A DNA stretch of 64,000 nt from Megamerina dolium (GCA_963854835.1 OY978528.1:8712242-8776241); one strand, 5' to 3'; positions 35,685 to 48,446 are shown, counted from the stretch's first letter. The notes: generated from the sequence alone by a model not told the origin. Program-made: numbers and translations.

Positions 35685-37225
35685 ATCATACAAAGTGTCA
35701 AAATTTGTCTAAACTTTAAACGGGGAAATTACTTTATAGCAAATGGGCACATCCACTATTTATTGTAGCTCCCATACAAAATCGAGCATTTCAAATATTT
35801 TTAAAGCGCTACAACTTACGAAGTCTTTTGGCTAGGCCAGCCCGCATTTGACACGTAAATCAACATTTTAAGAGCATAAAATGTATGGCAAAGCTTTGCA
35901 ATTAAGCTCTTTTAGAAGCTCTTTTTTCATAGTAAACATGAACTATATTAAGAATTTGAAATTCATTATCATCCATCACTATTTTAGATAACATTTTTAA
36001 CAGTGTATCCAAGTGCACCTAACTTCCTTTCTAGTAATATCTTATTATTTTTGCTTTTCGACAATTGTATTCCACACAACTAGATATGATTACTTGCAGA
36101 AAGGCTATAGAAAATATAGCATCAAATGCAAAACGATGAGGAGAAAAGATGAAATGAACAAGAAGTACGGAAGAAAACTAGTAAGAATTACTTTACAATT
36201 GCTTAAACCCCAAAACTGAAAATAAATAAATATTTATTGTCAAACAATAAACAAAAGATGAAGCTGAAGAATATACAGAATACAGAAAAGTAAGAACAAG
36301 GAACGACCACAAGCTTCCGGGGGACTCTTTATATGTATGGTATAGTCATCTTGTATGTACTTGCTTTATGCTTGGTTTATAGAAGTTGTTGCAGTTGAAC
36401 TATATTGGATTAATTTATTTTGTTGTTGTTATATATGATCAATTGTTGTTGCTATTATTATTATTATTATTATTATTGTACAATATTATTTACTGCTGCT
36501 ACTGCAGCTCTTTTTAGTTCTACTCAGTTGCTTGCACATGCCATTGGCTGGGTCAATCAAAACATGCAAATATTCAAATCAATGCAGCTGTTTGAAGTAC
36601 AAGTATGCACACTTGTATGTGTATTTATGTATTTATGTGCCTGTTTGCATTCTTGAAAAAGAATAATTGAATATAATAATAAAGGAAGGGAATGCAATAC
36701 AAAATACAAAAAAGCAGATGCATGTCATTACCCACCCACCCCAACTCATTCACGATACCGCGAGTCAGTAAACTCTCGATACCGAAAGCCAACAAACATA
36801 CCATATTATTGAACAGCTGCCTACAATATCTGCATAAGTAAACACTCACACTTTAAACATATTTACATCTTCTATCTACACTTGCATGCATGCTGCATGC
36901 ATAGGTAATTGATGCCTAACGAGAGAGAATATTCAAAACAAAAAATTAACAAATAAAAATAGAATAAAAAAATTAGAGAAAAATGCTTCAGCAAGTTGAG
37001 AATCTATAAAGCATGAAACTGACAGTTGTATTATAATGACTACCATAGGGTTAAATGAAGAATGTTGGTCAAAAATATTGGAGGCAATTTTAGCGAAGCT
37101 TAGATACTCTGCATCAGGAGAAATAGTCAAAATGATTAAATAAACTTTATATATTTCTGAGTAAAGTCCACATACATTCGAAAATGGACTTTTGTCTGAG
37201 AGGTAGACGTGGTTTTCACGTTCAG
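35685..37225. other. Spacer, no gene seen
   Basis: Includes (TAT)n at 36450-36477 and a GCATGCATGCTGCATGCATA inverted-repeat stretch near 36885-36903. Small frames are chance. Confidence 0.5.
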
Positions 37226-37304
37226 TGATTAGTTCAGTTTCTCCAGGAAGGTCTCTTATGCATCGGTAGCCTGGATGAGTCGACTATCCCTTGTGGAAGT
37301 AAAG

Positions 37305-38463
37305 AGAACCTTCCCCCCACTTGATGTTTTCATTCGTGGAGAGGCCACGAAGGACATCTATAAGTTGATCCACAACGGACACTGGTATGGCCCCATTCCA
37401 GCTCTGGACAGCAGGCTCTGGGTACAGGCGTGAACTTTTTAGCTCTGTCTATACCCTAGGACTCCAGACCGTTTACGATCGTACTAGAAAAGTGGTATAA
37501 AATAGATCTACCTGCGGCTAGCTCCTGGTCAGACCCTGAGGCTGAGTCCAGTGGACTTTGCTGCTGCATTTTTACTGATGGCTCCAGGACTGAAGAAAGT
37601 TCTGGTTTGGGAGTCTTCGTGGAGACTGACGTAACTCAACTTTGCCCTTGGTATGTATACATCTGTATTTCAGGCAGAGGTGTATGCAATACAGAAGGCA
37701 ATAGATTATATCGTGAACAAGAAGCTGAAAGGCAAGTCTATTTGTGTCTGCAGTGACAGTCAGGCTGCGCTGCTGGTCTTGGACAACCCTATCAGCACTT
37801 CCAAGATAGTGGAGTTCTGCAAATCAAGGCGAAATTATGTCAGAAGACATAATAGTTTATCGCTGATGTGGATCCCTGGCCACGTGGGAATCGTAGGCAA
37901 TGAGACCTCTGATGCATTAGCAAGAGAAGGCTCTGCGGTTGATTTAATCTGCCCTGAGGCTGCCTTGTCACTACCCGGTGGAGCCATCAGGGCCACGGTC
38001 AACACCAGAGTTAATCTAGTCCATAAGTCGATCTGGCAGACCGAGAGTTGCTGCAGATGGACGAAATCCATGTTACCTAATATATCGGGTAAATGGTCTC
38101 ATTTCCTCCTATCTCTAGGTAGAGGTGATTGCAGAATACTACCCGGCTTGGTAACAGGCCACTCTCTATGGACAAAGGTAGGACCAGGAGGCAGTGCACT
38201 TTGCCCAGCCTGTGAAGATGAAGATGAGACGGCGTACCACATTTTATGTGTCTGCTTTGCTTTCGCTCGAATCAGGTTTGAGGTCTGAGAGCCGGAACTC
38301 TTGGATCTTTAGCACCACAGGATCTACTCCGATATCTTCGGAGAACGGGTAGATTTAAAACACAATAAAATGGAACTTCGAGCGCAGTAAAATGGACCAA
38401 TAAATGTCTGAGTGCTGCGCACGATTTCTTATTGTTCGAAAAAACAAAAAAAAAAAAACAAAA
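37305..38463 (+). mobile_element. 5'-truncated LINE with RNase H and poly(A) tail
   Basis: Sense strand plus. The 5' border is unclear (37230-37310). The element contains an RNase H domain, a C-terminal cysteine/histidine cluster, and an A-rich tail at about 38441-38463. It is unlike family Y. RNase H together with poly(A) suggests LOA/I/R1-type lineages. Confidence 0.8.
37565..38340 (+). pseudogene. RNase H/C-terminal part of LINE ORF2, frameshifted
   Basis: The first acidic site is in FTDGSRTEESSGLGVFVE (about 37570). A one-base shift near 37650 leads into SVFQAEVYAIQKAIDYIV (catalytic E), CSDSQAALLVLD (D) and LMWIPGHVGIVGNETSDALA (final D). This gives all four RNase H acidic positions. 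Downstream, LPGLVTGHSLWTK and CPACEDEDETAYHILCVC form the C-terminal Cys/His cluster. After FEV a stop at about 38286 is due to another shift; GTLGSLAPQDLLRYLRR continues in a different frame. The enzyme would have removed RNA from RNA-DNA hybrids during retrotransposition. It is dead here. Confidence 0.82.
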
Positions 38464-38975
38464 GCTCAGTTAAGATTCCTAGGTGCTATCAGCATTTATA
38501 AATGTTTGCTAATAGAATCTTCTTTAGAGTATTAAAAAATTTAAATGAATCATACTTTATAGCAATAGCGGCAATAGCGTCCATTGAACTTGCATTTAAA
38601 CCATATATACATACTCGTACAGTGTATAACTGCTGATGTAAATTGCACAAGCACTTACATGTAAGGGCAAAGGGGTGTAGAATGAATCTAAGCTACCAAC
38701 AAACGAGTAAGACTGTTTGTGAGACAACACTGGCGATTTACTTGAACTTGAATACAATTTAGAATCAAACAATCTCGTCAAACTGCCTAACCGGCCTAAC
38801 AGTCAGCCAACCAGCCAGCCAGCCAGTTTTGTAATAGCAGTTAGACAATAATAATAGTCATAATAAAAATAATAATAATAGCAATAACAACAACCACAAC
38901 AACAACAATATCAATGAAGATGAGTACCTACTGTTGAGGCCCACAGTGGATACAAGCATATTTTCACATTTTAGT

Positions 38976-38996
38976 ACACACACACACACACACACA
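38976..38996. repeat. (CA)10 repeat
   Basis: Perfect CA tract. Confidence 0.9.
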
Positions 38997-39743
38997 TACG
39001 AGTATTTGCCCACCACATATTGAACCTAATGGCTTCGAGTAATAATAGCAATAATAACAACAATAACAACAACAACAACAACAAGATCAATGATTACATC
39101 CTTATAGTTGCACCATTAGAAGCTTAAAAGGAAGTAATGATGCAGAAAAAAGACTAAAGAGAAAAAAGTAAAATATGTTTAAAAGCAACAACAACAATAA
39201 TAGTAATAATAATAGATACCTAATAACAACAACAACAACAACAACGATGATGCTGTTGTCTTCTTGTCTTTTACTCTTCCTCTTCTACTTTTGAATAAAT
39301 GATTTGCCGTAGAGTTGTTGTAACAGTGTGCGTTTGCCTATGAGATTAGAGAGTATCCAACGATGTACGACAGCGTAAGATTCGCGTTGTTAAAATCTAC
39401 ACATACATATAGTTTTTTTTTATTTTTTATTAACTACTACATGGCCAATAGCACTATAAAATGTGTATACAAATACACACACACACACACACATGTGTGT
39501 ACATGGGCAAAGTACCTATGCGCAAAAATAAAATATAACAAAATTCATCCAACAACATGGTTATTTGATTATTGGTTCATTCGTTGGCAACCCTCTTGTT
39601 GTTGTTGTTAGCATTTGTGTACTGTCTTTCTTCTATGCGTCTGTCTACTCATGCTCATCATGAGCATCATCAGCATGTATGTAATTATCCAAGGACGCTT
39701 GGAGTTTAAGTAACGAAACGACCTTGAAATTGACGCTTCAACT

Positions 39744-39788
39744 AAGCAAGCAAGCAACCAACCAACCAACCAACCAACCAACCAACCA
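39744..39788. repeat. (AACC)n / AAGC tetranucleotide repeat
   Basis: AAGC units grading into about nine AACC units. Confidence 0.9.
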
Positions 39789-40628
39789 GCCAAACTACCA
39801 ACCTTGCTGCCAACACAAAAATTCCTCGTATGCGAGGAGTGCAGGAGTGTGTAGTTGTAGTTTAAGATATGAATATGGCTCACATCAGTTCATCCGCCCT
39901 ACCTATCACCTATTTATAGGCTAGGTACCTACATAAATTTTATTTCTTTCTCCAAAAGGGAAAATATGTATAAATATGTATGGATGATTAGTTGAGAATA
40001 TGTTCTAGGTAGTTAGATGGTTGGCATATTTTGTCTCATCTTCTTCTTCTTCTTTTATTTATTATCATTATTATTTCATTGCACTCATCATACTACTTTG
40101 TAAAGGATGAGAGCGGGGGCATATATGTTTTTATAAAAGTACGACAACAAAAATGAAGTTGTTTCTTATCTTAGGAATGTTGTCATTGTTGTTGGAATTT
40201 TTACATTTATTTCCCCTGTTTTAGTTTTTTTTTTTTTTTTTTGTTTTCATTGCTATTAGTATTCCTTTCGTATTTGCCATTAGGCTGCAATCAATTATAT
40301 ACAATTTTTACATCGCATCATCAACAATATCTAGGTATGTACATAGAGCGATTGTAATATTATATATAAGAAATATTATGATGAAAATACGAGTACATTG
40401 CAAAAATGTCATTACATCTTTCAAGATTGTAGTAGTCAATAGTTGAAGTTCTGAAGACTTAGTGGTTAACTGGTTACTGGAGTTACTTATTTATGTACAT
40501 TATTTGAAATTAGCACTTTTGATTTGATTGAGAATAAATATAAATATATTGTAAATATAATTTTAACAGCTAAAATATATATTTACTTCTCATATATGGC
40601 TTTTAAGGGATATTTAGTGACTAAGCGT

Positions 40629-42660
40629 AAATTACTGTGCCCTGTCAATTAACCGAGAAAGTGTTCACCTTGAAAATTTGGATTCACAACACTTTCTTAA
40701 TAGTTCTGAGACATGACTCTTTGATAATAGTCTGCAGACAGATTTCGCTTGTATGCAATGTCATTGGGCTTCTCTTTTAGCAAAATAGTCAGCACTCACG
40801 TTTGTTTTCATGTTCCTCATGCTTGGTAATCCGTCATAATGATACGGTATTGTGTTTGCCGACAATGGCAAATAAATCGGTATGAAATATGGTTGGGTGC
40901 ACACCCATGGGCGGGGCCCTTTTGGCACCAAAGCAAGATTATCTTAGTTAAATCCTGCAATGGCAGACATCATTTTGTCCTAAATCGTAGAGTCGGTATG
41001 GCTCAGGAGATGTGGCTCTGTGATAGACCGCAGAAAGGTTTCGGTTCTAATAAAGATCATTGTGCTCCTCTTTTACCAAGACAGTCAACATTTGCGTTTT
41101 TTCATGTCCCTCATGCCTGGAAATCTGCCACAGTGATACGGTGTTGTGTTCGCCAACAATGGCAAATAGTTCTGTCTGAAATATGGTTGGGTGCACACCC
41201 ATGGGCAGACATCTTTTTTCCCTAGATTGTCGAGTCGATATGGTTCTTTGATAGTCTGCAAAAAGATTTCGGTTCTAATAAATCTCATTGGGCTCGTCTT
41301 TTAGCAAGACAGTTAGCACTCACGCTTTTAAATTACAGTGCCCTGTTAATTAACTTGTGAGAAATTTGGATTCACAACACTTTCTTAATAGTTCTGAGAC
41401 ATGACTCTTTGATAATAGTCTGCAGACAGATTTCGCTTGTATGCAATGTCATTGGGCTTCTCTTTTAGCGAAATAGTCAGCACTCACGCTTGTTTTCATG
41501 TTCCTCATGCTTGGTAATCCGTCATAATGATACGGTGTTGTGTTTGCCGACAATGGCAAAAAAAATCGGTCTGAAATATGGTTGGGTGCACACCCATGGG
41601 CAGCGCCCTTTTGGCACCAAAGCAAGATTATCTTAGTTAAATCCTGCAATGGCAGACATCATTTTGTCCTAAATCGTAGAGTCGGTATGGCTCAGGAGAT
41701 GTGGCTCTGTGATAGACCGCAGAAAGGTTTCTGTTCTAATAAAGAGCATTGTGCTCCTCTTTTACCAAGACAGTCAACATTCGCGTTTTTTCATGTCCCT
41801 CATGCCTGGAAATCCGCCACAGTGATACGGTGTTGTGTTCGCCAACAATGGCAAATAGTTCTGTGTGAAATATGGTTGGGTGCACACCCATGGGCAGACA
41901 TCTTTTTTCCCTAGATTGTCGAGTCGATATGGCTCTTTGATAGTCTGCAAAAAGATTTCGGTTCTAATAAATCTCATTGTGCTCGTCTTTTAGCAAGACA
42001 GTTAGCACTCACGCTTTTAAATTACAGTGCCCTGTTAATTAACTTGTGAGAAATTTGGATTCACAACACTTTCTTAATAGTTCTGAGACACGACTCTTTG
42101 ATAATAATCTGCAGATAGATTTCGCTTGTATGCAATGTCATTGGGCTTCTCTTTTAGCAAAATAGTCAGCACGCACGCTTGTTTTCATGTTCCTCATGCC
42201 TGGAAATCCGCCACAGTGATACGGTGTTGTGTTCGCCAACAATGGCAAATAGTTCTGTCTGAAATATGGTTGGGTGCACACCCATGGGCAGCGCCCTTTT
42301 GGCACCAAAGCAAGATTATCTTAGTTAAATCCTGCAATGGCAGACATCATTTTGTCCTAAATCGTAGAGTCGGTATGGCTCAGGAGATGTGGCTCTGTGA
42401 TAGACCGCAGAAAGGTTTCGGTTCTAATAAAGATCATTGTGCTCCTCTTTTACCAAGACAGTTAGCACTCACGCTTTTATTTCATGTCCCTCATGCTCGG
42501 AAATCCGCCACAGTAATACGGTGTTGTGTATGCCGGCAATGCCAAATAGTTCTGTCTGAAATATGGTTCGATGCACACCCATGGGCAGCGCCCTTTGGCA
42601 CCAAAGTAAGAATATCTTACCTAAACGCTATAATGGCAGACATACTTTTGCCCGAGATCG
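40629..42660. repeat. 690-bp higher-order tandem array
   Basis: The block GGTTGGGTGCACACCCATGG and its surroundings recur six times. The associated TAC.GGT.TTGTGT motif falls at about 40839, 41133, 41528, 41823, 42218 and 42511, with alternating spacings of about 294 and 395 bp. This makes a two-part 690-bp unit repeated nearly three times, with the last monomer diverging. The units keep long open frames on both strands (up to 210 codons on plus, 42126-42758), which recur only because the sequence repeats. No protein family recognised. Confidence 0.88.
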
Positions 42661-42940
42661 TCGAGTCGATCTCCTCTTTTTACAAATTAACAGCATTTTT
42701 TGCAGAAATACACGTAGCCCACCTGTCGGCGAACAACTTAGAGTTCTTTCAACAGTAGAAATTTACCGCGAAATTACTGCTGACAGTCAATGATCTGTGG
42801 CATGTTTTGGAAAAATTTATTGATCTACGATGTGCCTTTTAAAATCGATAATATTTAACTCCCTCTCACCCTAATAATAAAATCTTAGTTTTTTTTTGAA
42901 ATTCTTTGAAACATTTCTGCACTTAACGAATTAATATATA
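42661..42940. other. Spacer
   Basis: Nothing recognised. Confidence 0.4.
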
Positions 42941-43254
42941 CCGAGCATCTCTTCCAATACTGTTGTGCGTGTGGTCAATTTTATACAGTATTAAAAGGGA
43001 CCCATTTATATTAACCGGTACCGAACAGCAGAAACCATTGTGACATCATTTTTTCTGAGCTTTATCGCATTCGTCTTTTTCAAGACAAATTGTTACTGCC
43101 GGGAGAATTACCAATTAGTACTTGTGGACCGACATGAGTGCCGTTCGAAAGAAAAATGTTTTCGATATTAAGGTTGTGCTTGAGCCGGGGCTTGAATTCA
43201 CGACTTGCAGATCAGAAAGCCAAAGAGTAGCTAAACAGTGAGCTACGGCACCCA
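42941..43254 (-). repeat. tRNA-derived SINE (copy 7)
   Basis: Minus-strand copy: GTGGGTGCCGTAGCTCACTG head, GTGAATTCAAGCCCC in place of the B box, and the family body through TTGACCACACGCACAACAG. The 3' T-run end is missing and the B box is mutated. Confidence 0.78.
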
Positions 43255-44149
43255 CTGTAGGCTTCTTACAGTTTAGAATTATAGTCTTCTCTCAGAAATT
43301 ATTAAATGAAATTTTGAAAAATAAAAATTTTGAAATGTTTGAAAAATAATACAAACAAATATTTCAATTATCATAAAGACCTGAAAATCATAATTAAGTA
43401 ATTAGATTAAAAACATATTTACAATATTTCTTTTTCCACCCACATATTGAACAACCTTGATTAATTTCAAAGGCGAGGTTATGTATAATATATGCAAAGC
43501 TTCTTTCCAATGTCTCGCTTATTGATGTATCTTAGGTGCTTACTCTCGTACTTTGTGCATTTCAATCCAACATTTTTGTGATTATTCAACAAGAATTATA
43601 TAATCTATTTAATGTTGAACAAATGTCTAAAACATTAAACAAATGGTTATTATTTATTATTTCTGTCTTTCTTGGTTTTTTTTTTCTCACTTTTGTTTTT
43701 GTTTTACTCTCTACAACTTACTTGCTCTAGTATAGAAAGTAAAGTGTTACATAATTTGACCCGCATAATTTTATTAACAAAAAAAAAAAAATAAGAAAAA
43801 AAAAACATGGAGGAAGAAGAAGAAAAATCACCAAAACGCGATTAAAAGCCCACAGGGGCTAATTGTTATTGTTATTGAAATGACTCTGTAAACAAATGTG
43901 ATTGAGTCCAGGGTGAGACAGACCATCATTATTAGCGTCAAAGAAAATTGTATACAAACGCGTACAATATTATTTATAAATATTGTAAGATATATAATTA
44001 ATTCAATACTACAAACATCTTGTGTGATTTTGAAAAAATTTTTTATTTTTTTTTAAAATTCGCTTTGAATGTTGGGCTTTTAATTTTTGATATAAACCAG
44101 GCGCCCTGGCCCAAAATCTCATACAGGGAAGTAATAACGAAGCAGAATT
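43255..44149. other. AT-rich spacer, no gene seen
   Basis: The frame 43536-43730 predicts a hydrophobic tail but has no recognisable family and sits in T-rich DNA. Confidence 0.45.
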
Positions 44150-44180
44150 TCGAATTCAAATATTTATTTTCAATTTATTT

Positions 44181-45094
44181 CGACTGTACAGGGATGTTAC
44201 TTATCGATATATTTTTACTTAAATGCCACAAATTTTTATACTAAATTTATAAAGAATAAGAAAATTGTTGTTATGAAAATATTTTTCAATTTTTGAAACA
44301 TTTTGGGTTTCGAGGTCACCTAAGCTCTTCTTATAATTTTATATCAGTTTCTTTCATCCAACTAAAAGATGACAATTGACAATAAAGGAATATTCTAATG
44401 TATTTATTTATTTTAACGAATTAATTCTAATATCTATTGTCATATTAATTATTATATTACTATTTTATTCTCTACTCGACTGTGCAGGGATGTTACTTAT
44501 CGATATATTTTCACTTAAATGCCAAAAAAAGTTTATACTAAATTTATAAAGAATAAGAAAATTGTTGTTATGAGAATATTTTTCAATTTTTGAAACATTT
44601 TGGGTTTCGAGGTCACCTAAGCTCTTCTTATAATTTTATATCAGTTTCTTTCATCCAACTAAAAGATGACAATTGACAATAAAAGAACCTTCTAATGTAT
44701 TTAGAAGGTTTGCTTTTAGGTGTTTTTACGTATTAATTCTAATATCTATTTTCATATTAATTATTATATTAGTTTTTTGTTCTCTTCTCGACTCTACAGG
44801 GATGTTACTTATCGATATATTTTTACTTAAATGCCCAAAATTTATACAAAATTTTGTAAAGAATAGGAAAATTGTTGTTATGGAAATAATTTTCTATTTT
44901 TGAAACATTTTGGGTATCTAGGTTGCCCAAGCTCTTCTTGACCCTTGATATTAGTTTCTTTAAGCAAACCTGTCTAGATGACAATTGACAATTAAGGACC
45001 CTTCTAATGTATTTATTTCCTTTAACGAATTCATTTTAATATCTATTTTCATATTAATTATTATATTAAAATTTTATTCTCTTTTCTTTTGCAG
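44181..45094 (+). repeat. ~300-bp tandem repeat (3 units) ending at a splice-like site
   Basis: Units start at CAGGGATGTTACTTATCGAT near 44188, 44485 and 44797 (spacing about 297 and 312 bp). They share CATTTTGGGTTTCGAGGTCA and GATGACAATTGACAAT blocks. Each ends in a pyrimidine-rich stretch and YAG. The last unit's end is the CAG of the recursive splice-like motif at 45094. Confidence 0.85.
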
Positions 45095-45100
45095 GTATGT
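45071..45100 (+). promoter_or_regulatory. Candidate recursive splice site 2
   Basis: A pyrimidine tract (ATTCTCTTTTCTTTT) ends in GCAG at 45094 and abuts GTATGT at 45095-45100. The 3' site is strong and the 5' site is good but not the ideal GTAAGT. It is on the same strand as the site at 1721, which supports a long plus-strand intron. Confidence 0.4.
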
Positions 45101-46668
45101 ACGAACATAAATAAAGCAACATGTATAAAAAATATCTATGAGTGTGTAGTAATTAGGTAAGTTAAATATTGATTAGTAAAATAGACCCGATGGAGTTGCT
45201 TAATGAAATTAAATATATTTTCAAAAATTCGATTTACTAACAACAATATAAAAACTAAAATTCCACAAATTCCATTTACAAATTAATTAAGCATAAGAGT
45301 AATCACAAAAAAAAAAAAAAAAAAATTTAATACAATTAAAATTGAACAATTTTCATGAATTAAAATAACTTTACACTTTCTCCTCATGAGATACGAATCG
45401 CTCCAATGTGTGATAGAAATATAGATAATAATATATTCGAGCGACTACTTTAATCATCATCATTAAGCTATCATTAAGTAATTAGTTTAATCAAAATATA
45501 ATTCTTTATTTTTTTTTTCTCTTGAATTTCATGCTTTCTCAGTGGCAATATTCTACATTTTTTTGTTTTTGATTAAATAATCGTTAATAATAATTATGAT
45601 TAGGTATTTTACATGATCAGCGATCATTAAAAATCGACAACAATTTGTATTAGATTTAATAAATAACAGGTTTTCTTCTTTTTTTATTTTTTTGAATTGA
45701 TTAAATTTAATCACAAACATTGAAATCTATTGTATCATTAAATATTAACTAACAGTTCAGTAGCAATTCTGATTTAATAAAGTAATTATTGTAAATTATG
45801 TTAGTGCCCATTTCAGTTCAACTGTTAAATACAGAACTTCAATAAATATTTAACTGTATGCAATTAATTGTAAGTGATTTTAATTCAAATTCCTATAAAA
45901 TTGTAGAAAAGAATAGATTAGCATTTTGCTAGTAAGGAATTTCTTTAATAACTTTAAAATTTATTACTAACAGTATATCGATTTGTAGGCATCATCAATT
46001 GAATAGGCTACCAGTATCAGTAAATTAAAAATATGTTCGTATTAGAAAAAAATTGTTTATATTGTTAGAGAGATTATGAGGTTGTTGCTGTTGAGAGCCT
46101 CATTTGCACATAACTAATTTTGAACCAATACAAAACCCTTTGTAGGAACACTAAAAAGTGTTTGGATTACCAGAAAATTGTGACAGTAATTACTTGATCC
46201 CAAAAGATGTTCACACATATAGTCTCATGGGTCTCTAGTGGTGCCAGAACGAGTAGACCCGGGTGCGAATTGTAGTGCTTTTTAAATTCTCGATTTTCAT
46301 TTAGAAGTTTAGTAATTCAGTTTCACTCAAAGGTGCTCAGAGAACTCAAGGGATCCTAAGTAGTAGTGTTCAACGAGATCTCTAAAGTGCTAATCCTTAC
46401 ACAACAGATATTTCTCAGTAAATCCCTAAAAATATGTTAATTTTTCTAGCACAATTTTCACCAGAGTATTTTTTTTTTTTTTTGTTTTCTTTAAAAATAT
46501 CCTAAATATTGCCCGAGAGCTCTATAAAGCTCGATGTAGAGGAATATTTATTTTCTGTTTAAGTTTTTGGATAGTATTGACTACGAGTTCCCTCACAGAT
46601 ATTGTACAATATTACATAAGATTTTCGAAATAAAACCAATAAATTGATATAATAGAAAAATAATATGA
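45101..46668. other. AT-rich spacer, no gene seen
   Basis: Homopolymers and AT-rich DNA up to the poly(A) signal of the peptide-precursor gene. Confidence 0.5.
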
Positions 46669-46674
46669 TTTATT
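46669..46674 (-). terminator. Poly(A) signal of the repetitive secreted-protein gene
   Basis: AATAAA on the minus strand, about 96 bp after the stop codon, followed by T/A-rich sequence. It gives a 3' UTR of roughly 110-130 nt. Confidence 0.6.
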
Positions 46675-46769
46675 CCGTAAAAAAAATTTATAACATCTTT
46701 AAAGTTTCAACAATTTTAACAATGTGACCTCCTACCAGAAGTTTGGAGCGGTTAATCGTACTAAATGAT

Positions 46770-48446
46770 TTATCCTTTGAGGTTCTTTAAAATGATCACT
46801 GGCGATTTTGGAGCTAAGACAGATCGCTTCTTGATCACTTTAATAATTTGTGCAGGGCGATTGTGTGTGTTCAGCGAACGTCCTTTGCGGCCCTTTAAAA
46901 TTACTACAGGCGATTTTGGAGCTAAGACGGATCTCTTCTTGATCACTTTTATGACTTGCACAGGTTGCTTCATTGTAGTCAATGAACGCCCTTTGCGACC
47001 TTTAAGAATGACCACTGGCGATTTTGGACTCAAGACGGATCTCTTCTTGATCACTTTTATGACTTGCACAGGTTGCTTTAATGTAGTCAATGAACGTCCT
47101 TTGCGACCCTTTACAAGAACTACTGGCGATTTTGGACCTAAGACGGATCTCTTCTTAATGACTTTTATGACTTGCACAGGTTGCTTCAATGTAGTTAATG
47201 AACGTCCTTTGCGGCCTTTAAGAATGACCACTGGCGATTTTGGACTCAAGACGGATCTCTTCTTAATGACTTTTATGACTTGCACAGGTTGCTTCAATGT
47301 AGTCAATGAACGTCCTTTGCGACCTTTAAGAATGACCACTGGCGATTTTGGACTCAAGACGGATCTCTTCTTAATGACTTTTATAACTTGCACAGGTTGC
47401 TTCAATGTAGTCAATGAACGTCCTTTGCGACCTTTTAGAATAACCACTGGTGATTTTGGACTCAAGACGGATCTCTTCTTTATCACTTTAATGATTTGAG
47501 GAGCGCTTTTGAGTGTGTTCAATGAGCGTCCTTTGCGACCCTTTACAATAACTACTGGTGATTTAGGACTCAAGACGGACCTCTTCTTGATCACTTTTAT
47601 GACTTGGACAGGTTGCTTCAATGTAGTCAATGAACGTCCTTTGCGGCCTTTAAGAATGACCACTGGCGATTTTGGACTCAAGACGGATCTCTTCTTGATC
47701 ACTTTAATGATTTGAGGAGCGCTTTTGAGTGTGTTCAATGAGCGTCCTTTGCGACTCTTTACAATAACTACTTGTGATTTAGGACTCAAGACGGACCTCT
47801 TCTTGATCACTTTTATGACTTGGACAGGTTGCTTCAATGTAGTCAATGAACGTCCTTTGCGACCTTTAAGAATGACCACTGGCGATTTTGGACTCAAGAC
47901 GGATCTCTTCTTGATCACTTTAATGATTTGAGGAGCGCTTTTGAGTGTGTTCAATGAACGTCCTTTGCGGCCCTTTACAAGAACTACTGGCGATTTTGGA
48001 CCCAAGACGGATCTCTTTTTAATCACTTTTATGACTTGCACAGGCTGCTTCATTGTAGTCAATGAACGTCCTTTGCGACCTTTAAGAATGACGACTGGCG
48101 ATTTTGGACTCAAGACGGATCTCTTCTTAATGACTTTTATGACTTGCACAGGTTGCTTCAATGTAGTTAATGAACGTCCTTTGCGGCCTTTAAGAATGAC
48201 CACTGGCGATTTGGAGCTCAAGACGGATCTCTTCTTGATCACTTTTATGACTTGCACAGGTTGCTTCATTGTATTTAGTGAACGTCCTTTGCGACTCTTT
48301 ACAATGACCACTGGTGTTTTTGGACTTAAGACGGACCTCTTTTTGATCACTTTTATGACTGTTGCAGGGCCTTTTAGTGTGTTCAACGAACGTCCTTTGC
48401 GGTTCTTGGTAAGAACAATAGGTGTTTTTACTAATGGAATTGCACG
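46770..48446 (-). repeat. 108-bp coding tandem repeat
   Basis: The exon-2 array is built of in-frame 108-bp units that are highly similar at the nucleotide level. Two variants of the second half occur: TLKQPVQVIKVI and TLKSAPQIIKVI. They alternate strictly over 47498-48000, giving an exact 216-bp period (GAGGAGCGCTTTTGAGTGTG on plus at about 47498, 47714 and 47930). The last unit ends KNLKG at the stop. Confidence 0.95.

Larger units (their letters stand above)
38464..40628. other. Microsatellite-rich spacer
   Basis: AATA/CAA tracts 38850-38912, (CA)10 38976-38996, CAA 39057-39083 and 39224-39245, CA 39474-39492, AACC 39744-39788, T-rich 40225-40243. No gene seen; open frames are repeat translations. 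Confidence 0.6.

Noticed and set aside
40839..42758. Plus and minus open frames of up to 210 codons in the 690-bp array as genes
   Set aside because: Frames exist on both strands, start and stop at arbitrary places within units, and show no domain. The tandem structure explains their repetition.
43536..43730. Small membrane protein (hydrophobic C-terminus)
   Set aside because: T-rich DNA commonly yields such Phe/Leu/Val frames; no supporting start context or repeat in relatives can be seen.
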